Shown piece by piece: positions 26,115-34,471 of a stretch of DNA of 64,000 bases. The notes under the pieces were generated by a model. That model was not told the origin of the DNA, did no database searches, and saw nothing but the letters and a program-made list of their open reading frames with translations. How positions within the stretch are numbered: position 1 is the stretch's first letter; every line of letters starts with the position of its first letter. The translations under genes and the position numbers were made by a program. The stretch spans positions 32,750-96,749 of the forward strand of contig JANXTF010000010.1 of the NCBI GenBank assembly GCA_025352565.1. The letters are read 5' to 3'. Source of the stretch: Rhodospirillales bacterium (GTDB taxonomy: Bacteria > Pseudomonadota > Alphaproteobacteria > Acetobacterales > Acetobacteraceae).

Positions 26115-27512
26115 ATGACCACGACACTGGGCCGCCGCGCGGCGATGATGCTGGGCCGCCGTGCGGCGATGAAACTCAGCCGCCGTGCGGCGCTGAAACT
26201 AAGCCGCCGTGCGGCGCTGCTGATGCCGCTGGCCCTCGCCGGCTGCGAAACGCTGGACGATCTGTTCACCACGCACAAGGACCCCATCCCCGGCGCCCGC
26301 ATCGCGGTCATGTCCGCAGGCGAGGGGCTGACGCTCGACCCCGCGATGAAGGGCCGCGTGGCGCTGCCTCGCCCCGCCGAGCGCGCCAACGCGATGCAGC
26401 CCGGCGTGACGCCCGATCATGTCTTCGGCCACCCGACGTTGCGCGACACGCTCGCCCAGGCCTGGAGTTCGGCCATCGGCGAGGGCGGCGGCTACCGGCG
26501 CAAGATCCTCGCACAGCCGGTGATCGCCGATGGCCGCGTGGTGGCCATGGACAGCGACGGCGCCGTGAGCGCGTACGACACACGCAATGGCGGCCGCATC
26601 TGGCGGGTGGACACCCAGGCCGACGACAGCCGCAGCAGCAATATCGGCGGTGGCGTCGCGATCGACGGCGGCGTGGTGTTCGCCGCGACCGGGCGCGGCG
26701 AGATGCTGGCGCTCGACGCCGCGACCGGCGCGATCAAGTGGCGCAAATCGCTCGGCACCGCCGCCCGCTCGGCCCCCACCATCGCCGAGGGCCGCGTCCA
26801 TGTGACCACGCTGGACAACCAGCTGATCACGCTCGCCGCCGATGACGGCCGCAAATTATGGTCCTACCAGGCGCCCAACGGCAGCACCTCCCTGCTCGGC
26901 CTGCCGGCACCTGCCGTGTCGGAAGGCACCGTGATCGGCGGTTTCGGCTCGGGCGACCTGATCGCGCTGCGCGCCGTTTCGGGAGCCGTGGTCTGGAGCG
27001 ACAGCCTGGCCTCCAGCCGGGGCCGCAACTCGCTGCTCGACCTGTCCACCATCCACGGCATGCCGGTCATCGTCGGCAACGTGGTGCTGGCGATCGGCCT
27101 CGGCGGCCTGATGATCGCGATTGACCTGCGCTCCGGACGCCGCCTGTGGGAACGCTTTATCGGCTCGACCGAAACGCCGTGCGTCGCCGGCAACTGGGTG
27201 TTCGTGCTCACCAACGACCAGATTCTGGCGGCGATCGACGTGGCCGAGGGCCGCGTCGCGTGGTCGTCCCAGATGCCGAAATGGGAGCGGCCGGAGAAGC
27301 AGCGGGACCCGATCACCTGGGTCGGGCCCGTGCTCGCCGGCGACCGGCTGCTGCTCGGCGGCAGCGATTCAAGTGCGATCGCCGTCAGCCCCTACACGGG
27401 CGAGATTCTGGGCCAGCAGAAGCTTTCGGGCAAAGCGTCGGTGGCCCCGGTGGTGGCCGACAACACCGCCTATGTCGTGACCGACGACGGTCGCCTGATC
27501 GCGCTGCGGTAG
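26115..27512 (+). CDS. bamB: Outer-membrane assembly lipoprotein BamB (PQQ beta-propeller)
   Basis: 465 residues. BamB is a scaffold of the BAM complex that inserts outer-membrane proteins. The body is a beta-propeller with repeated blades such as GRVVAMDSDGAVSAYD, GRGEMLALDAATGAIKW and AIDLRSGRRLWE. The signal peptide ends in a lipobox LALAGC (Cys44). It is unusually long because residues 5-36 are four tandem 8-residue units containing RRAAM or RRAAL. der follows 1 base after the stop. Start at 26115; in-frame ATGs at codons 11, 12 and 19 are possible alternatives. Confidence 0.88.
   Translation: MTTTLGRRAAMMLGRRAAMKLSRRAALKLSRRAALLMPLALAGCETLDDLFTTHKDPIPGARIAVMSAGEGLTLDPAMKGRVALPRPAERANAMQPGVTPDHVFGHPTLRDTLAQAWSSAIGEGGGYRRKILAQPVIADGRVVAMDSDGAVSAYDTRNGGRIWRVDTQADDSRSSNIGGGVAIDGGVVFAATGRGEMLALDAATGAIKWRKSLGTAARSAPTIAEGRVHVTTLDNQLITLAADDGRKLWSYQAPNGSTSLLGLPAPAVSEGTVIGGFGSGDLIALRAVSGAVVWSDSLASSRGRNSLLDLSTIHGMPVIVGNVVLAIGLGGLMIAIDLRSGRRLWERFIGSTETPCVAGNWVFVLTNDQILAAIDVAEGRVAWSSQMPKWERPEKQRDPITWVGPVLAGDRLLLGGSDSSAIAVSPYTGEILGQQKLSGKASVAPVVADNTAYVVTDDGRLIALR
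26127..26222 (+). repeat. 24-bp tandem repeat, 4 copies, in the bamB signal region
   Basis: Four units encode LGRRAAMM, LGRRAAMK, LSRRAALK and LSRRAALL (codons 5-36 of bamB). Units differ by a few bases. Each carries a twin-Arg motif, the last two reading SRRAALK/SRRAALL, close to the Tat consensus S/T-RRxFLK. Confidence 0.85.
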
Positions 27513-27513
27513 C

Positions 27514-28842
27514 ATGCTCCCCACGGTCGTCATCGCCGGGCGCCCCAATGTCGGCAAATCCACGCTGTTCAACAAGCTGGCGGGCCGCCGCCACGCCCTG
27601 GTATCCGACACGCCTGGCGTCACCCGCGACCGCAAGGAGGCCGAGGCCATGCTGCGCGGCCGCCAGGTGCGGCTGATCGATACGGCGGGGCTGGAGGAGA
27701 GCGACCCCGACAGCCTGTACGGGCGGATGCGCGCCTCGTCGGAGGCCGCGGTGACGCAGGCCGACCTCGTGCTGTTCGTGGTCGATGCCCGCGCCGGGAT
27801 CACGCCGGCCGACAGCCATTTCGCTGCCTGGCTCCGCAAGCAGGACCGCCCGGTGCTGCTGATCGCCAACAAGGCCGAGGGCCGCGCCGGCGCCAATGCC
27901 GCGCTGGAAGCCTACTCGCTCGGCCTTGGCGCGCCGCTCGCCATTTCCGCCGAGCATGGCGAGGGCCTCGCCGACCTCATGGGCGAGATCGCCGACCGCC
28001 TGCCCGCCGAGGGCCGCGAGCCCGAGGAGGACCACAACCGCCCCCTCAAGCTCGCCATCGTTGGCCGCCCCAACGCCGGCAAATCCACGCTGCTTAACCG
28101 CCTGCTAGGCGAGGAGCGCATGATCACCGGCCCCGAGCCGGGCCTCACGCGGGACGCGGTGGCCAGCCACTTCTCCGATGCTTTCGGTGAGATCGAGATC
28201 GTGGACACCGCCGGCATGCGCAAGCGCGCCCGCGTGGAGCAGGACCTCGAACGCATGTCGGTCAGCGCCAGCATCGAGGCGCTCAAGATGGCCGAGGTGG
28301 TGGTGCTGTGCATCGACGCGCTGCTGGGCGTCGAGGAGCAAGACCTGCAAATCGCCCGTCTGGTGGAGCGCGAGGGCCGCGCCTGCGTGATCGCGCTCAA
28401 CAAATGGGACGCGGTGGCAGACCGCGACGCCGCCCGCAAGCAGGTGACGGACCGGCTGGAGACCAGCCTCTCCCAGATGAAGGGCATCCCGGTGGTGACG
28501 TTCTCGGCGCTGACCGGCAAGGGCGTGGACCGCCTGCTGCCCGCCGTCCGCAAGGTCCATGCGGTGTGGAACCAGCGCGTCGCCACTGGCGAGCTGAACC
28601 GCTGGTTCGAGGACGCGCTGGCCCGCCACCCGCCGCCGCTGGTGTCCGGTCGCCGGCTCAAATTGCGCTACGTGACGCAGGCCAAGGCCCGGCCGCCGAC
28701 GTTCATCGCGTTCGGCACCCGCTCGGAGCAGACGCCGCAATCCTATCAACGCTATCTGGTGAACAGCCTGCGCGACAATTTCGATCTGCCGGGCGTGCCG
28801 ATCCGGCTGCAGTTCCGCGGGACGACGAACCCGTTCGATTGA
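27514..28842 (+). CDS. der: Ribosome-assembly GTPase Der (EngA)
   Basis: 442 residues with two consecutive GTPase domains, needed for 50S assembly. Domain 1: GRPNVGKST, DTPGVTRDR, DTAGLE, ANKAEG. Domain 2 (from ~176): GRPNAGKST, EPGLTRDAV, DTAGMRKRA, LNKWDAV. The C-terminal KH-like domain ends LRDNFDLPGVPIRLQFRG. The G4 motif of domain 1 is NKAE rather than NKxD, a variant common in alphaproteobacteria. It is last in the TPR-bamB-der set. Confidence 0.97.
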   Translation: MLPTVVIAGRPNVGKSTLFNKLAGRRHALVSDTPGVTRDRKEAEAMLRGRQVRLIDTAGLEESDPDSLYGRMRASSEAAVTQADLVLFVVDARAGITPADSHFAAWLRKQDRPVLLIANKAEGRAGANAALEAYSLGLGAPLAISAEHGEGLADLMGEIADRLPAEGREPEEDHNRPLKLAIVGRPNAGKSTLLNRLLGEERMITGPEPGLTRDAVASHFSDAFGEIEIVDTAGMRKRARVEQDLERMSVSASIEALKMAEVVVLCIDALLGVEEQDLQIARLVEREGRACVIALNKWDAVADRDAARKQVTDRLETSLSQMKGIPVVTFSALTGKGVDRLLPAVRKVHAVWNQRVATGELNRWFEDALARHPPPLVSGRRLKLRYVTQAKARPPTFIAFGTRSEQTPQSYQRYLVNSLRDNFDLPGVPIRLQFRGTTNPFD

Positions 28843-28858
28843 GCGGCGCGGCGCGGCC

Positions 28859-29941
28859 TCATACCTGATCGTAGTCGACGAGCACGCGCCTGCTGGTCGG
28901 GCGCGCCTGGCAGGTGAGCACGAAGCCTGCCTGAAGCTCCCACGCTTCGAGCGAGAAATTCACCGCCATGACCGCCTCGCCTTCCACCAGCCGCGCCCGG
29001 CACGTGCTGCACATGCCGCCCTTGCAGGCATAGGGCAGGTCGAGCCCGGCGCGGATCGCGGCGTCCAGAACGGTCTCGCCCTCGGCCACCGGAACCTCGC
29101 GCAGCTTGCCGTCGAACACCACGGCGGCGATGGCGTGCGGTTCGGCGGAGACGGCGGCGATGGATTGCGGACGCGGCTTGCCGTCATGCGCCGAGACGAA
29201 GCGTTCGACATGGATCTGCGCGGGCGTCAGGCCGAGTTCGAGCAGCGTGGCCTCGATCTCGTCGCTCATGGCGCTGGGTCCGCACAGGAACGCGTGGTCC
29301 ACCATGTCGGCCGGCACGATGTGGCGGAGCAGCAGGCGGATTTTCGCGGCGTCCAGGCGGCCGTTCAAGACCGGAATGTCCTGCTGTTCGCGCGACAGCA
29401 CATGGAACACCGAGAGCCGGCCCATGTGGCGGTCCTTGAGTTCCTCCAATTGTCCCTGGAACAGCATGTCGGCGGTCGAGCGGTTGCCGTAGAACAGAAA
29501 TACGCGGCTGCGCTTCTCGCGGCTCAGGATGCCGCGAATGATCGACAGGATCGGCGTGATGCCGGAGCCCGCCGCGAACGCGACATGCACGCGCGCTTCG
29601 TCGGGCGCGTGCATGATGCCGAAACGGCCGGTCGGCGTCATCACGTCCAGCACGTCGCCGGTCTGGATGCTGGTGCTGGCCCAGCCGGAGAACAGCCCGC
29701 TTTCCACCCGCTTGACGGCGATGCGCAACTCCGGGTCGTCCGGCCCCGAACAGATCGAGTAGGAGCGGCGCACCTCCTCGCCGTCCAGCGTGGCGCGCAA
29801 CGTCAGATACTGGCCGGCCGCGAACGCATAATCCGCGCGCAGTTCGGGCGGAATATCGAACGTGATCGAAACCGCATCGGGTGTTTCGCGCCTGATTTCG
29901 GCCACGGCCAGGCGGTGGAAACGGGGAGGTGCGGCGGCCAG
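28859..29941 (-). CDS. paaE: 1,2-phenylacetyl-CoA epoxidase, reductase subunit PaaE
   Basis: About 360 residues. It passes electrons from NADPH through FAD and a [2Fe-2S] cluster to the PaaA oxygenase. FAD motif RRSYSICS, NADP region GSGITPILSIIRG, and the plant-type ferredoxin Cys set ACKGGMCSTCRARL with a later Cys in LTCQA. The start is a puzzle: the family N-terminus (FHRLAVAEIRRETPDAV) is preceded in frame by no ATG, GTG or TTG until far inside paaD. The nearest candidates are CTG at 29941 or ATC at 29944, right after the paaD stop; GTG at 29905 would cut off conserved residues. Confidence 0.88.
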   Translation of the reverse strand: MAAAPPRFHRLAVAEIRRETPDAVSITFDIPPELRADYAFAAGQYLTLRATLDGEEVRRSYSICSGPDDPELRIAVKRVESGLFSGWASTSIQTGDVLDVMTPTGRFGIMHAPDEARVHVAFAAGSGITPILSIIRGILSREKRSRVFLFYGNRSTADMLFQGQLEELKDRHMGRLSVFHVLSREQQDIPVLNGRLDAAKIRLLLRHIVPADMVDHAFLCGPSAMSDEIEATLLELGLTPAQIHVERFVSAHDGKPRPQSIAAVSAEPHAIAAVVFDGKLREVPVAEGETVLDAAIRAGLDLPYACKGGMCSTCRARLVEGEAVMAVNFSLEAWELQAGFVLTCQARPTSRRVLVDYDQV

Positions 29942-29948
29942 GATGCGG

Positions 29949-30440
29949 TCAGTGGCACTTGAAGTAGTCGAACGGCTCGCGGCAATCCTCGCACCGCCAC
30001 AGGGCCTTGCAGGAGGTCGATCCGAATTCCGACAGCTTCGTGGTGCGCGCGGATTGGCAGTTCGGGCACGCCACCTCCTCCGTGCCGAACAGGCCGCGCC
30101 TGCCGCCACCGCGCGTGGGTGGCGCGATGCCGTATGCGCGCAGTTTCTGGCGGCCCGCCTCGGTCATCCAATCGGTCGTCCAGGCAGGCGACAGCACGAG
30201 CTTCACCTGGCCGCCCCGGATGCCGGCCTTCTCGAGCGCCAGTTCGATATCGAGTTGGATCGTGCTCATCGCCGGGCAGCCGGAATAGGTCGGCGTGATC
30301 GCGACCTCGATGTGCCCGTCTTGCATCCTCACGTCGCGCAGCACGCCGAGATCGGCGATGGTGAGAACCGGGATTTCCGGGTCGCACACCTCGCTCACCG
30401 CTCGCATGGCGCGCGCGCGCCACTCGTCCGGGGTCACCAT
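29949..30440 (-). CDS. paaD: Phenylacetate degradation protein PaaD (DUF59/Fe-S assembly type)
   Basis: 163 residues. PaaD is needed for a functional PaaABCE epoxidase, probably in Fe-S maturation. The MIP18/DUF59 domain has VCDPEIPVLTIADLGVLRDV and YSGCPAMSTIQLDI. The C-terminal zinc-ribbon Cys pairs are CPNCQSARTT and CEDCREPFDYFKCH. The ATG at 30440 overlaps the end of paaC by 7 bases. Confidence 0.92.
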   Translation of the reverse strand: MVTPDEWRARAMRAVSEVCDPEIPVLTIADLGVLRDVRMQDGHIEVAITPTYSGCPAMSTIQLDIELALEKAGIRGGQVKLVLSPAWTTDWMTEAGRQKLRAYGIAPPTRGGGRRGLFGTEEVACPNCQSARTTKLSEFGSTSCKALWRCEDCREPFDYFKCH

Positions 30441-31192
30441 TTCGCCCCCGGAAAGCTGCGTTGCAGATGCTGCAGCGGCGCCAGCAGATGGCCGAGATGC
30501 TCGCTGTGTTTGCCGCGCCGCCCGCCGGACTGCATCCAGCCGCCATGCGGCATGACGAGCGTCGCGCGCGACAGGACTTCGGCGATGGTCTGCCCCCATC
30601 GCGCGCGGATCGCGGCGGGATCGACCACGCCCGCATCCGCCGCGTCGGCCTCGAACAACTCGCCGGTGAAGCTCCATAGGTCATCGACCGCAAGCTGGGC
30701 GCGGCGATGGCTGTCCTCGGTGCCATCGCCCAGCCGGATCATCCATTCGGATGCGTGACGCAGATGGTAGGCGCTCTCCTTCTCCGATTTGGCCGCGACG
30801 GCGGCGAGCGTCTCGACCGGGCTTGCCATCGTCGCGCGCCAATACGGATCGGCGAAGGCGGAGTAGAAAAGCTGGCGCGCCATGGTCCGCGCGAAATCGC
30901 CGTTCGGCTGCTCCACCAGCAGCAGGTTGCGGTATTGCGGCGCGTCGCGAAGATAGGCGTAGGCATCCTCGTCACGCCCGGCGCCCTCGGTCTCGGCGGC
31001 GAACGCATAGAGCGAGCGCGCCTGGCCCAGCAGATCGAGCCCGATATTGCCGAGCGCCATCTCCTCCTCCAGCGTCGGCCCGTGGCCGATCCACTCGGAC
31101 AGGCGGTGCCCCAGCACGAGCGCATCGTCCGCGCGGCGCAGCGCGTGCAGCACGAGCGGAGTTTCGTTCACCGTGATCGACGTGGTCGCCAT
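30434..31192 (-). CDS. paaC: 1,2-phenylacetyl-CoA epoxidase, subunit PaaC
   Basis: 252 residues. The structural ferritin-like partner of PaaA. Typical segments are ADDALVLGHRLSEWIGHGP, EEEMALGNIGLDLLGQAR, LRDAPQYRNLLLVEQPNGDF and KSEKESAYHLRHASEWMIRLG. The ATG at 31192 shares one base with the paaB stop (TGATG), so the two are coupled. The GTG one codon earlier is less likely. Confidence 0.93.
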   Translation of the reverse strand: MATTSITVNETPLVLHALRRADDALVLGHRLSEWIGHGPTLEEEMALGNIGLDLLGQARSLYAFAAETEGAGRDEDAYAYLRDAPQYRNLLLVEQPNGDFARTMARQLFYSAFADPYWRATMASPVETLAAVAAKSEKESAYHLRHASEWMIRLGDGTEDSHRRAQLAVDDLWSFTGELFEADAADAGVVDPAAIRARWGQTIAEVLSRATLVMPHGGWMQSGGRRGKHSEHLGHLLAPLQHLQRSFPGAKW

Positions 31193-31488
31193 CACATGTG
31201 GCCGACTTCGTCCGGCACGTCGTAGAAGGTGGGATGCCGGTAGGGCTTGGACAAAGACGGCTCGAACATCATGCCGCGCTCATCGGGATCGGACGCGACA
31301 ATGGCGTTGGACGCGACGATCCAGACCGACAGCCCCTCGCCGCGCCGCGTGTAAAGATCGCGTGCCGCCTGCATTGCCAGCACCGCATCGGCCGCATGCA
31401 ACGAGCCGACATGCTTGTGCGCGAGCCCGTTTCGGCTGCGGATGAACACCTCCCACAGTGGGGTGTTGGGCGTCTTGGCGTCGGTCAT
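31192..31488 (-). CDS. paaB: 1,2-phenylacetyl-CoA epoxidase, subunit PaaB
   Basis: 98 residues, the full length for PaaB. It bridges PaaA-PaaC heterodimers. Characteristic sequences: PLWEVFIRSRNGLAHKHVGS, AMQAARDLYTRRGEG, SVWIVASNAIVAS and the C-terminal KPYRHPTFYDVPDEVGHM. It sits 17 bases after paaA. Confidence 0.95.
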   Translation of the reverse strand: MTDAKTPNTPLWEVFIRSRNGLAHKHVGSLHAADAVLAMQAARDLYTRRGEGLSVWIVASNAIVASDPDERGMMFEPSLSKPYRHPTFYDVPDEVGHM

Positions 31489-31505
31489 GGCGGCTATCCC
31501 GAAGA

Positions 31506-32501
31506 TCAGGCCGCTTGCTTGTGGACCGCCTGCCTGGCGGCATAGGCGGCGGCGGCCTCGCGCACCCAGGCGCCTTCCTCATGCGCCTTGCGCCGCGCGG
31601 CGAGGCGCTCGCGGTTGCAGGGACCGTTGCCCGAGAGCACCTGGCGGAATTCCTCCCAGTCGATCGCGCCATACCGCCAATGCCCGCCATCCGCCGGGTC
31701 GAAGCGCAGATCGGGGTCCGGCAAGGTGAGGCCGAGATACTGGGCCTGCGGCACGGTCGCATCGACGAATTTCTGCCGCAGCTCGTCGTTGGAGAACCGT
31801 TTGATCTTCCACGCGGTCGATTGGTCGCTGTGCAGGCTGTCGCCATCCGGCGGCCCGAACATCATCAGGCAGGGCCAATACCAGCGATCGAGCGCATCCT
31901 GCGCCATCGCCTTCTGCTCCGGCGTGCCCCGACACAGCGTGAGCATGATCTCGTAGCCCTGGCGCTGGTGGAAGCTCTCCTCCTTGCACACCCGGATCAT
32001 GGCGCGCGCATAGGGGCCGTAGCTGCAACGGCACAGCGGGATCTGGTTCATGATCGCCGCGCCATCGACCAGCCAGCCGACGGCGCCCATATCGGCCCAG
32101 GTCAGCGTCGGATAGTTGAAGATCGACGAGTACCTCGCGCGGCCGGCCAGCAGGTCGTCGAACAGCTCCTCGCGGCTGCGGCCCAGCGTTTCGGCCGCCG
32201 CATACAGGTACAGGCCGTGGCCGGCCTCGTCCTGCACCTTGGCGAGCAGGGTGGCCTTGCGGCGAAGCGATGGCGCCCGCGTGATCCAGTTGCCCTCGGG
32301 CAGCATGCCGACGATCTCGGAATGGGCATGCTGGCTGATCTGGCGCACCAGCGTCTTGCGGTAGCCCTCCGGCATCCAGTCATTGGCCTCGATGCGGTCA
32401 TCGGCGTCGATGCGCGCCTGGAAACGGGCGGACTGCTCGGGATAATCGACCGGGCGGACCGGGGTGGCCGTGTCGGCCTGGTTCAAGCTTTGGGTATACA
32501 A
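31506..32501 (-). CDS. paaA: 1,2-phenylacetyl-CoA epoxidase, catalytic subunit PaaA
   Basis: 331 residues. Di-iron oxygenase that converts phenylacetyl-CoA to the ring 1,2-epoxide. Iron-ligand regions are [37 protein letters not shown] and [16 protein letters not shown]. The TTG start at 32501 is preceded by GGGGGAG at a good distance. An ATG at 32522 would place that ribosome binding site inside the gene, so TTG is preferred. First gene of paaABCDE. paaK, paaG, paaZ and paaJ are not in the window. Confidence 0.95.
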   Translation of the reverse strand: MYTQSLNQADTATPVRPVDYPEQSARFQARIDADDRIEANDWMPEGYRKTLVRQISQHAHSEIVGMLPEGNWITRAPSLRRKATLLAKVQDEAGHGLYLYAAAETLGRSREELFDDLLAGRARYSSIFNYPTLTWADMGAVGWLVDGAAIMNQIPLCRCSYGPYARAMIRVCKEESFHQRQGYEIMLTLCRGTPEQKAMAQDALDRWYWPCLMMFGPPDGDSLHSDQSTAWKIKRFSNDELRQKFVDATVPQAQYLGLTLPDPDLRFDPADGGHWRYGAIDWEEFRQVLSGNGPCNRERLAARRKAHEEGAWVREAAAAYAARQAVHKQAA

Positions 32502-32567
32502 GGCACACTCCCCCTGCGGCATGGAACGAACATAGCACGAAATCGGCGGCTGCGACCGATCGCCGGG

Positions 32568-33563
32568 TCAGAACATCCGCGCGATCGCCCCGGTCTCCAC
32601 GTCCTCGATCCGCGCCGGCGTCCAGTTCGGCGTGCGGTCCTTGTCCACCACCATGGCGCGCACGCCTTCCGCCAAATCGGGGTGCCTGGTCACGGAACGG
32701 GTCAGGGCCAGTTCGGCTGCGAGGCAGTCCGGCAGGCTGCGCGCGCCGCCGGCCCGGATGGCGGCAAACGAAAACATCAGTGCGGTGGGCGAGTGGCCCC
32801 GCATCGTGGCGATCGTCTCGGCGGCCCACGCGGTGCCCTCGGCGGCGAGGTTCGCCATGATCCCGGCGACGCTGGCGGCCGCGAAGCAGCGGTCGATGGC
32901 GGCGCGGTGCGGCGCCAGGGTGAATGGCGGGAGCGGTCGCGCGCAGGCCGCGACCACGGCCGCGCCATCGGCACACAAGGCCGCCCGCAGTGCCGGCATC
33001 TCCGCGCGGGGCACGAAATGCGTGGCGATTCCGGCGTGGACCGCGTCGGCGCCCGCGAGCCGGGCGCCGGTGAGGCCGAGATACATGCCGAGTTCGCCGG
33101 GGAGCCGAGGCAGGACGTAGGTGGCGCCGACATCGGGGAACATGCCGATCGCGGTTTCCGGCATGGCGAACAGGCCGTGCTCGCTGGTGGCGCGAATGGC
33201 GCCATGCACCGACAGGCCGATGCCGCCGCCCATGCAGATGCCGTCGACCAGGGAGATAAACGGCTTGGGGTAGGCGGCGATGGCGGCGTTGAGGCTGTAT
33301 TCCTCGGCGAAGAACGTCTCGACTCCATGGGCGTCGCCGGCCAACGCCATCGCCCGGATCGCGCGGATGTCGCCGCCCGCGCAAAACGCGCGGTCGCCCT
33401 CTCCCTCGACCATCACGCAATGGACCGATGCGGTACCGGCGAAGACACGAAGTGCCTCCGCGATGACCCGGATCATGGCGAGGTCAAGCGCGTTCAGCGC
33501 CTTGGGACGGTTGACCCGGATAACGCCGAGACGGCCTTCGTGGGTAATCTCGACATCGCTCAA
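32568..33563 (-). CDS. Enoyl-CoA hydratase/isomerase family, probable 3-hydroxyisobutyryl-CoA hydrolase
   Basis: 331 residues. In valine catabolism this enzyme frees 3-hydroxyisobutyrate from its CoA ester. Crotonase-fold features are RPKALNALDLAMI, FCAGGDIRAI (oxyanion hole), VDGICMGGGIGLSVHG and PETAIGMFPDVGATYVLPRL; the last, and the length above 300, fit the hydrolase group rather than plain hydratases. It is upstream of paaA on the same strand, 45 bases away, and may also serve CoA-ester turnover in phenylacetate breakdown. Confidence 0.82.
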   Translation of the reverse strand: MSDVEITHEGRLGVIRVNRPKALNALDLAMIRVIAEALRVFAGTASVHCVMVEGEGDRAFCAGGDIRAIRAMALAGDAHGVETFFAEEYSLNAAIAAYPKPFISLVDGICMGGGIGLSVHGAIRATSEHGLFAMPETAIGMFPDVGATYVLPRLPGELGMYLGLTGARLAGADAVHAGIATHFVPRAEMPALRAALCADGAAVVAACARPLPPFTLAPHRAAIDRCFAAASVAGIMANLAAEGTAWAAETIATMRGHSPTALMFSFAAIRAGGARSLPDCLAAELALTRSVTRHPDLAEGVRAMVVDKDRTPNWTPARIEDVETGAIARMF

Positions 33564-33605
33564 GGGCTCGCTCCGGCGGTTGCAAGCGCCAGAAGCAAGA
33601 AGGAT

Positions 33606-33660
33606 CCGGCCGGGTCAACCCCGGCCGAATCACTCCGGCCGGATCACCCCGGCCGCCGCC
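33606..33660. repeat. Degenerate 14-15-bp tandem repeat CCGGCCGRRTCAC
   Basis: CCGGCC starts at 33606, 33621, 33635 and 33649 with similar following bases (GGTCAACC, GAATCACT, GGATCACC). It fills most of the gap between the holin-like gene and the hydrolase gene. Every unit is rich in GGCC, so it can also form hairpins. Confidence 0.65.
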
Positions 33661-34095
33661 CTAGCGCCGGTTAATCAGGTAGCGGGCGGTGAGCGCGCCC
33701 ATGACGAGGGTGGTGAGCTTGCTCACGCTGGCCATCCGCATCGCCGGACCCACGAGCGCCGTGAGCGTCAGCGTGTCGGTGAGCTGCGCGCGGGCGGTGT
33801 CGCGCACGCGGGTGGCTTCGAGTTCGACGGCGTCGGGAGCGGAGCGGCTGGCGAGGAAACCGAAAATCGCCAGGAGCACCAGATCGACCGCCGCCACGAT
33901 CCCCACCGCCGCCAGCGAGGACATGTAGCTGAACATCCACAGATACAGCGCGATATGTGCCATCGCGAGAAGGGCCGTGGCGAACACCGCCGCCACCGCG
34001 CCGTAGACGCCGCGATAGGCCGTCCGATGCGCCATCCGGCGGAGGCGCAGACCCTCCGCCTGAGCGGCGACCTTCGCCAGACGGAGGGTGCGCAT
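33661..34095 (-). CDS. Small membrane protein, phage-holin superfamily III-like
   Basis: 144 residues. It begins with a cytoplasmic basic segment, then two membrane segments (AAVFATALLAMAHIALYLWMF and AVGIVAAVDLVLLAIFGFLA, about 35-56 and 62-84), then a helical tail. The arrangement is that of the Phage_holin_3_6/ActR-type family often encoded next to DUF883 proteins, as here (2 bases downstream of the DUF883-like gene). Precise function unknown; such pairs are linked to envelope stress. Confidence 0.6.
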   Translation of the reverse strand: MRTLRLAKVAAQAEGLRLRRMAHRTAYRGVYGAVAAVFATALLAMAHIALYLWMFSYMSSLAAVGIVAAVDLVLLAIFGFLASRSAPDAVELEATRVRDTARAQLTDTLTLTALVGPAMRMASVSKLTTLVMGALTARYLINRR

Positions 34096-34097
34096 GA

Positions 34098-34370
34098 CTA
34101 GCGAGCGATCCGGCCGATGAGGAAGCCAGCGGCGGCGGCGATCAGCACGGCCGTCAGCGGCATCTCGCGCACGCGGCCCGAGAGCTGCTCGGCCTGCGCG
34201 GAGGCCATGTCGCTGGCCTGACGGCCATATTCCTGGGCGCGGCCGGCGGCCTCGGAGATCAACGGCGTCACGCGCTCGCGCATCAGGCTGTCCACCTGGT
34301 CGCGCAGCTGCTTGATCTGGTCGCGCGCGTCATGTGTGGTCTGGTTGAAGGTCTCTGAGGCGGAAGCCAT
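34098..34370 (-). CDS. DUF883 (ElaB/YqjD-like) membrane-anchored protein
   Basis: 90 residues. A long amphipathic helix (THDARDQIKQLRDQVDSLMR, AAGRAQEYGRQASDMASA) is followed by a C-terminal anchor PLTAVLIAAAAGFLIGRIAR. YqjD/ElaB proteins tether ribosomes to the inner membrane in stationary phase in E. coli. AGGAGAG lies 6 bases before the ATG at 34370. Operon with the holin-like gene. Confidence 0.8.
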   Translation of the reverse strand: MASASETFNQTTHDARDQIKQLRDQVDSLMRERVTPLISEAAGRAQEYGRQASDMASAQAEQLSGRVREMPLTAVLIAAAAGFLIGRIAR

Positions 34371-34471
34371 TGCCAACTCTCCTGTGTTGCTGAAACTGCG
34401 CCGTCCAACGCGAATGCACTTTCCCGGTTGCCCGGGTTTACGGCCCCCGCCGCGTTAAAGGAGAAAACCCG

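Noticed and set aside
32101..32130. Broken paaA or frameshift near the left iron ligands
   Set aside because: The frame is continuous and all conserved segments of PaaA follow in order.
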